Source: Spirodela intermedia (lineage: Eukaryota > Streptophyta > Magnoliopsida > Alismatales > Araceae). Taken from it: a DNA stretch of 64,000 nt. Both the position numbers and the translations under genes were made by a program. Below are positions 59,253 through 64,000 of this stretch, piece by piece. The first letter of the stretch is position 1, and each line of letters opens with the position of its first letter. The DNA is taken from contig LR746275.1 of assembly GCA_902729315.2 (NCBI GenBank), forward strand, positions 1,396,501 to 1,460,500, read 5' to 3'. The notes beneath the pieces are model-generated. The model was given only the letters and a program-made list of their open reading frames with translations. It did not search any database and was not told where the DNA came from.

Positions 59253-62160
59253 TCACTCTTCCACCCAAAGGCTATCAAGTTTCTCCAGAGAGGGAAGGGA
59301 TTCGAGGCTCCGGCAGTCCACTACTGTTAAGCTAGAGAGAGACCCAAGCGACGGGATCGAAGTCAGCGAATCACACCTGCACAACTCCAGGCTCTCCAAT
59401 GATGGTAGAACTGGGATCTCCTTCAGTTCTGGGCAGTTAAATAACCTCAGCTCCTCAAGCTTTGGGAAGTTGCCATCCACCCCGTCCCATTTCTCCCACT
59501 TCTCCCACTTCCTCAGGTTGTAGAAAGTCAACTTGCGCAGATTCGGAAATGCAGCAGCTGCTTTGCTTCCCGAGCCTCCACAGAACGACTTGTCGACGGT
59601 CTTCACTGGCATGCCGTCTATGCTCAGGGCCTCGAGCCGTGGCAGTTGACCCAGCGGTGGGAGGGCTTCTCAGGCGCCGTCTTCGAGCACTACCGTGATA
59701 AGCTTGGAGAACGAGGAATGTCCGATCCAGCCAGGGAACCGGAGACTGGGGTTGGTCCTCAGCTCCAATTCCTCAATGGTGGTGCAAGGTTTCAGAGCCT
59801 CAAGCAGCTGCTCAGCACCAACCATTGACCCGGAACCAGAAATATCCTCTTCTGCACTCTCCGTAAAATTGTTCTCCTCATCCTCATCAGCTACGGCGGA
59901 CAATGTATCTGAATAATCGCCTTGGTTCCATGCTGAGAGGTTTCCCTCAACAGCAGGGTGTCCTTTATGAGAAGTCTGATCGTCCCGCAGGTTGAAAAAC
60001 TTTTCGTAGTCTATCCCTTTGAACTGCTCAGACTTCGCCGCAGCGTCGTCATCATCGGAGCACCAGTTCAGCTTCAGGACCTTGAGAGATTTCTTGTCCT
60101 GCATGCTTGCCTCCTTAGCATCCTCTGAATCGGCCAAGTTGCAGAAGCCTGAGACGACGAGTTTGTTCAGCCTATTCAGGGCTTTCAACCCTCGCAGCCC
60201 GCAGAACAACTCCTTGTCTATCTGGAGATCGAGCCGTGCCAAGCTTTGAAGGTTCACGAATCTCTGAATCGATTTCGGCATACTCACGCGAGGGTGATCA
60301 TCGCCCGTATCAAGATACCGGAGATTAACCAGATTACTCAGGCCGCTGGGCAGCTTCTCCAGCCAGTAGCAGTTCTTCAGCTCAAGAACTTGAAGATTAT
60401 AAAGCTTTGAGACCGATTCCGGCAACTTCCTGATCCCCGTGTGATTGAGAGCCGCAAGTGCTGCAAGCCTCCGACGGACTCGGGCAACGTCGTCACGCTG
60501 GTTTTGCTGAGATCCAGTGACCTCAGCTGTTTTAACGACGAGAGATCCTGATCTTGGATCTCCAACCGCAGTTTAAACCTCGTCATGAAAAGAAGAGATC
60601 GGAGACCGGGACTATCAAAGAAGGAATCTCGATCCAATCTAAAGCTACGGTCTTGAGTGTTCAGCAACAGATGGTGACATCTCCCGAGTGGTTTTCTCAT
60701 GTCCGTCACTCTGGCGTACTCTTCCTCGCCTGAGATGTCATTCAGAAGATCCCAGATGGCCTTGGGTATGGCGTACTTGGAGCAATCCTCAGGATCCTGA
60801 AGGATGAAAGATCCGGAGACCAGTTCGTCGAAATACAGTAGGCCCACGTCCTCCGGGCGTTTCCGCTTCCATGTAGTTTCTCTCTTTGGTGGCGGATCGA
60901 CGAGGCCTTGCGCCATCCATAGTCGAACCAGCCGCTCCTTGCTGGACAGATAAGCTTCCGGAAACAGTGAACAGTAGAGGAGGCAAGGTTTCAGGTGAGG
61001 CGCCAGCTGAAGGTAGCTGGACTTCGGCCAAGGTCTGATATTTTCCTTTATAACCTTTTCCATGCACTCCGCCGCCCAGTCTATCTTATCATCGCGATAA
61101 CGGCGGAAGGAGAAGCCGAGGAGCTTCGCCACAGGTGCCAGCCCTTTACACTGCTCCACAACCTTCTCACGCAGGTCTTCCATAACTGTGTGCTTTCCAC
61201 CAGACGCATAGTTCTTGAATAGGCTCCAACATTCTTCATCTCGAATTGGCAACTCGAGGGGAAAGGGGGCCTCGGTGGTTCGTACTTTCTCTGCAAGTTT
61301 TCTGTCCCTGGTGGTGACGACAACAACGCTGCCCTTGGAACAAGAGGTGAACGAGTTCTTTAGGAGATCCCAGACCTGCAAGTGTTGGAGATGGACGTCG
61401 TCCATCTCCAGGACGAGGAGGAACCTCTTATCCTTGAGATATGTTCTCAGAGTTCCAACAATCTGCTCCATCTGCTGGAAACGGCAAGGCCTCATGGTCA
61501 GAGTTTCGTTGACACCCACGCAGCAGCGCCGCTGGATCGGAGTTCGTGTCGAAAGAAGCCCATCCCCTGGGGCAGAAGTGCTCCTCCACCTCGGAGTCGT
61601 TGAAGATGACGCTGGAGAGGGTGCTTTTGCCGGCCAGCGCCATCCCCACTATCGGGAACACCGTCAGGTCCTCTTTAGCACACTCGTCAACGAGATACTG
61701 AACCATCCCGTCCTTGTCGACATGATCTGTGGCCACAAGTGAGCTGCTCGGGCCCCGGCCGGAGGGCTGAGCCCCCAACCGCGCATCTCCTTCCCCATGA
61801 ATTGTCCCAAGAGCGCCGTGGTGGGCATTGACATCTTCAAGTCTCTCCTTCACCTTGCGAATCTGATCGGCTATCCGGTCCCCGACGTGGGGATCTCCGA
61901 TCGTATTTGGAGATCCGCCCTCGGCGTTGGCACGGAGTTCCTCGTACTCCCACTCGTCTAGCACGTCGCTGGCGTCGAGATAAACCTCCTTCCAATCCCT
62001 CAGGAGGAGCTTCTCAGACTCCCAGAGGCCCTCGCTCGCCTCCGCCTGCTCGATGTGCCTCCGGAGGGAGGTCCTGCCGGAGAGCCTTGATGTACTCCAG
62101 ATCCTTTCTGAAGCGAGTTCGATCTGGTGAACACGAGATGTGATCCAGTCTCGTGTTCTA
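59253..62160 (-). pseudogene. CC-NBS-LRR disease-resistance pseudogene
   Basis: Minus-strand homology runs in order through a coiled-coil (KDLEYIKAL near 62110; RDWKEVYLDASDVLDEWEYE near 61990-61930), NB-ARC and LRRs. The P-loop reads GMALAGKSTL (about 61650-61613), kinase-2 LLVLEMDDVH (about 61430-61385), RNBS-B VVVTTRDRKLAEKV, a GLPL-like CKGLAPVAKLLG, and RLWMAQGLV. LRRs follow: LRSLDLSKTSVTTLPESV, LQVLELKNCYWLEKLP, VNLRYLD and LRKLTFYNLRKWEKW. The frame is broken by shifts near 62065 (CC), 61525 (NB-ARC) and 60450 (LRR) and by a TGA at about 59667-59669; the last stop is at 59253. The diverged P-loop and GLPL motifs suggest it was already atypical. NLRs sense pathogen effectors; this copy cannot make a full receptor unless the shifts are assembly errors. 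Confidence 0.85.
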
Positions 62161-62385
62161 TCACGGCATCACATTTATGATTTATGATCAAGTTTTTTAA
62201 CAAGTCAAGTGGTTTCTCAGTCCCGTCCCTGCCCAACGCGGTTTCAGATTTCCATTCAGATCGTCTAGTAGGTGCCTGGAAGCAACATAAGCGTCAACTT
62301 TGACGCTAAAAACCAGAAGACAGCGAGAGGAGAAAGAGGAGGATTATCGTTGCAGGTGGTTGGCGAGAAGAGAGGATCAGAGAGA

Positions 62386-62500
62386 GAGAGAGGGAAGAAG
62401 GGAAATCATGGCGGTAAGACTCGACAATCATCTCTGCTTTTTGCTTGGCGTGGTCGTGGTCCGCCATGGCTTCTTCCTAAAGTGGCATATCAATAACTAG
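62386..62500 (+). pseudogene. Upstream duplicate of the small-gene leader
   Basis: A GA-rich leader followed by ATG at 62408 and a 30-codon frame, MAVRLDNHLCFLLGVVVV and a short tail, then stop. It duplicates the start of the small gene at 62734, 326 bases downstream, including the GA run and the GGAAATCATGGCGGTAAG-type context. The peptide keeps MAV.L.N..CFLLG. It lacks the repeat region, so it is a truncated copy or a micropeptide gene. Confidence 0.5.
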
Positions 62501-62639
62501 CCTCGTCCTTCATTGAAAATAGGAATAGGGTAAGTCTCAGTGTTGGTAGGTCTTAGAAAAATCCCACAGGCCCTCTGATCACATGAACTTGCAGTTTCCA
62601 GGAAGCAATACAATGGTCATGACCCACGTGGAAGACGCG

Positions 62640-62733
62640 TGAATTTGGCCCTATAAAGACAGCGAGAGAGGGCGAGCGAGGGCGAGCGAGGACGAGCGAG
62701 CGAGAGAGAGAGAGAGAGTTAAGAGCGGGAATC
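62640..62733 (+). promoter_or_regulatory. GA/GCGAG-rich leader of the small gene
   Basis: Contains CTATAAAG at about 62651 (TATA-like), then tandem GGGCGAGCGAGGAC-type units and a GA run ending 16 bases before the ATG at 62734. It is a plausible short promoter and leader. Confidence 0.45.
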
Positions 62734-63115
62734 ATGGCGGTAAGTCTGAACAATCTCTTCTGTTTTCTGCTCGGCGGATTGGCCATGGCCTTTAAAACCG
62801 GTTTCTGCTCCACAGAGTTCTGTGTCAACCGGCCACAGCAGCTTGCCCGGAGTCCGGAAAATCACGGCGGTCCCCCGGTCGTCCGGCAACAACAGCTTAC
62901 CCCGAGTCCAGAAAACCACGGGGGCCTCCCGGTCGTCCGGCAACAACAGCTCATCCCGAGTCCAGAAAACCACGCCGGCCCCCCGGTCGTCCCGCACCAA
63001 ATCGGGGAAGAGGACGTCTGAGAACAAGACTTTTTCCGCAGAATCTTCGGGTCGTGATGGAAGGAAGAGGTGGTGGAACAAGGTGGCGGAGTTTTTCCGT
63101 AAAATTTTCGGGTAA
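62734..63115 (+). CDS. Putative small protein gene with 54-bp tandem repeats (two possible products)
   Basis: Reading unspliced from the ATG at 62734 gives 95 residues (to 63021). The hydrophobic leader MAVSLNNLFCFLLGGLAMAF could be a signal peptide; three 18-residue repeats follow, each containing SPENH, a P, then VV, and ending in RQ or PH, then an acidic tail GEEDV. Alternatively GTAAGT directly after ATGGCG (donor at 62740) and CCACAG at 62810-62815 define a 76-nt intron. Splicing gives 101 residues: MA joined to SSVSTGHSSLPG, three 18-residue Ser/Arg/Asn-rich repeats, a basic stretch, and the aromatic cationic C-terminus KRWWNKVAEFFRKIFG before TAA at 63113. The repeat frame is open either way because the unit is 54 bp. 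It stands head-to-head with the NLR pseudogene. I recognise neither product; coding status is not proven. Confidence 0.45.
62840..63001 (+). repeat. Three-copy 54-bp tandem repeat
   Basis: Units start at 62840, 62894 and 62948; each has GAGTCC(G/A)GAAAA and CGGTCGTCC. The length is a multiple of three, so it keeps any frame. Confidence 0.92.
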
Positions 63116-64000
63116 TGATCGAAGGAAGGGGGGAGGTGTTGGAGGTGTTGGAGGTGGCCCTGCGGTTCGATGGACTGCTGTAGAACCAGCGTGGATCGCT
63201 TGAGGACGGCCATCACTGGGTTTCCAGGTGGTAAATAATATTTATTAACGGATAATAGTGGGCGTGGGATCGCTGGCGGCGGGCCGCAAATAATGAAATT
63301 CTTCTTTTTATAAATTCTGGCGAGATAATTTGTACACAAATATGATATTAATTTAAATCTGCCAGTGGCCAACTCTGCGTCTCTCGCTTCCTCTCTCGCG
63401 GCATCCTCTGACCAAGTCTCTTCCTCCTTCCGCCGCCTGTTTCGCCGGCGGCGGCGGCGACGGCAGGCTGAGAACCGGCTTGTGGAGAGGGCGAACGTTT
63501 CGCCGTCGAGCGGCGGTGGAACAGCACCGGGAAGTTTTGGAGTTGTCGTCTTGTCGGCTGATCTATGAATCTCCGGTTCCTGAACAACCTCCCCTCCCCT
63601 CCACTCTTCCCTACAGGATGCAACTTGTGCGGATGCAGACGGGCCCCTCGTTCTTGGAAGTGATGAACAGCTTGATTGTGAAGAGCAGGTCATGTAGTCA
63701 AGATTCCGGCAAAGGGCTGTGACGATACTGAGTCCAGAAGGCTTGGGATTGTGGAATATACTCACGCTGCACAAATTGTAAATACATTTCTGGTTTTTCA
63801 AGTTAACATCACTCTTTCGCTCGCCAGGGGATGTTGTTCCCCGGTTTCTTGAACCTCGCTGGTCGGTGGTGGGGAGAAGGGAGGGCCGCCTACGCCGGTG
63901 GCCAGAGGAGGTGGCGACGATGTGCAAGATGCGGCCGCAGGCACGAGTTGCTCTACTTCGAGAAGAGGGCCGGAGCTGTCGTCTCTTTACCGTATCAGAG
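63116..64000. other. Region beyond the small gene, no confident gene
   Basis: Begins with an imperfect echo of the end of the small gene (the TTCGGGT..TGAT.GAAGGAAG block at 63047-63070 recurs at 63107-63130) and a GGTGTTGGAG repeat. Further on, an AT-rich stretch (63220-63360) precedes a GC-rich block (63360-63720) with Arg- and Ser-rich frames on the plus strand and a long open frame on the minus strand. No family motif is seen. A gene could begin here and continue outside the window. Confidence 0.4.

Noticed and set aside
62719-63927. A 402-codon open frame on the minus strand across the small-gene repeat
   Set aside because: It spans clearly unrelated composition zones, has no family motif, and its repeat part is just the antisense of the 54-bp units. 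Length alone in GC-rich DNA is weak evidence. Kept only as a competing reading.

Overview
This is a nuclear window from a flowering plant, probably a monocot. Every gene is eukaryotic with GT-AG introns, two gene products carry chloroplast transit peptides, and several genes have very GC-rich single or first exons (the kinase, the ARM-repeat gene, the ASH2-like gene, the transit peptides) set in AT-rich introns and intergenic DNA, a pattern common in monocots. The species cannot be named from sequence alone. Exon boundaries were placed by hand from protein-family conservation plus GT/AG sites, and every spliced model keeps one open frame.

Layout. 1-7412: AT-rich intergenic DNA with two unexplained GC-rich patches and CT/GA/ATT microsatellites. 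7413-9254 (+): intronless receptor-like cytoplasmic kinase of the At3g51990/At5g23170 type. 9255-14906: intergenic. 14907-26166 (-): exosome ring subunit RRP43 in eight exons; its intron 5 holds a complete but dead Ty1/copia retrotransposon (18259-23390, TSD AATTG). 27407-28423 (+): single-exon ARM-repeat protein, divergent from RRP43. 30077-39871 (+): chloroplast NADPH-thioredoxin reductase C (NTRC) in ten exons; its intron 6 holds a shrunken Ty3/gypsy element (36342-37990, TSD TATTC). 40590-44391 (-): rearranged copia relic. 44706-50234 (-): plastid ribosomal protein L1 in seven exons. 52300-56918 (+): ASH2/TRAUCO-like SPRY protein in two exons. 56919-64000: a decayed disease-resistance cluster, with a possible CC fragment, an unrecognised ORF, a frameshifted CC-NBS-LRR pseudogene (-), and, head-to-head with it, a duplicated small-gene locus (62386-63115, +).

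Function. NTRC and ribosomal protein L1 act in the chloroplast: NTRC supplies NADPH-driven reducing power to peroxiredoxins and redox-regulated enzymes, and L1 belongs to the large plastid ribosomal subunit. RRP43 (RNA decay and processing) and ASH2-like (H3K4 methylation) are nuclear housekeeping factors. They are neighbours, not an operon. The most unusual locus is 62386-63115. It encodes either a small secreted-type precursor (hydrophobic leader plus three 18-residue Pro/Gln-rich repeats) or, if a 76-nt intron is removed, a 101-residue basic protein with an aromatic, cationic C-terminus. An upstream duplicate preserves the leader with synonymous changes. I do not recognise either product.
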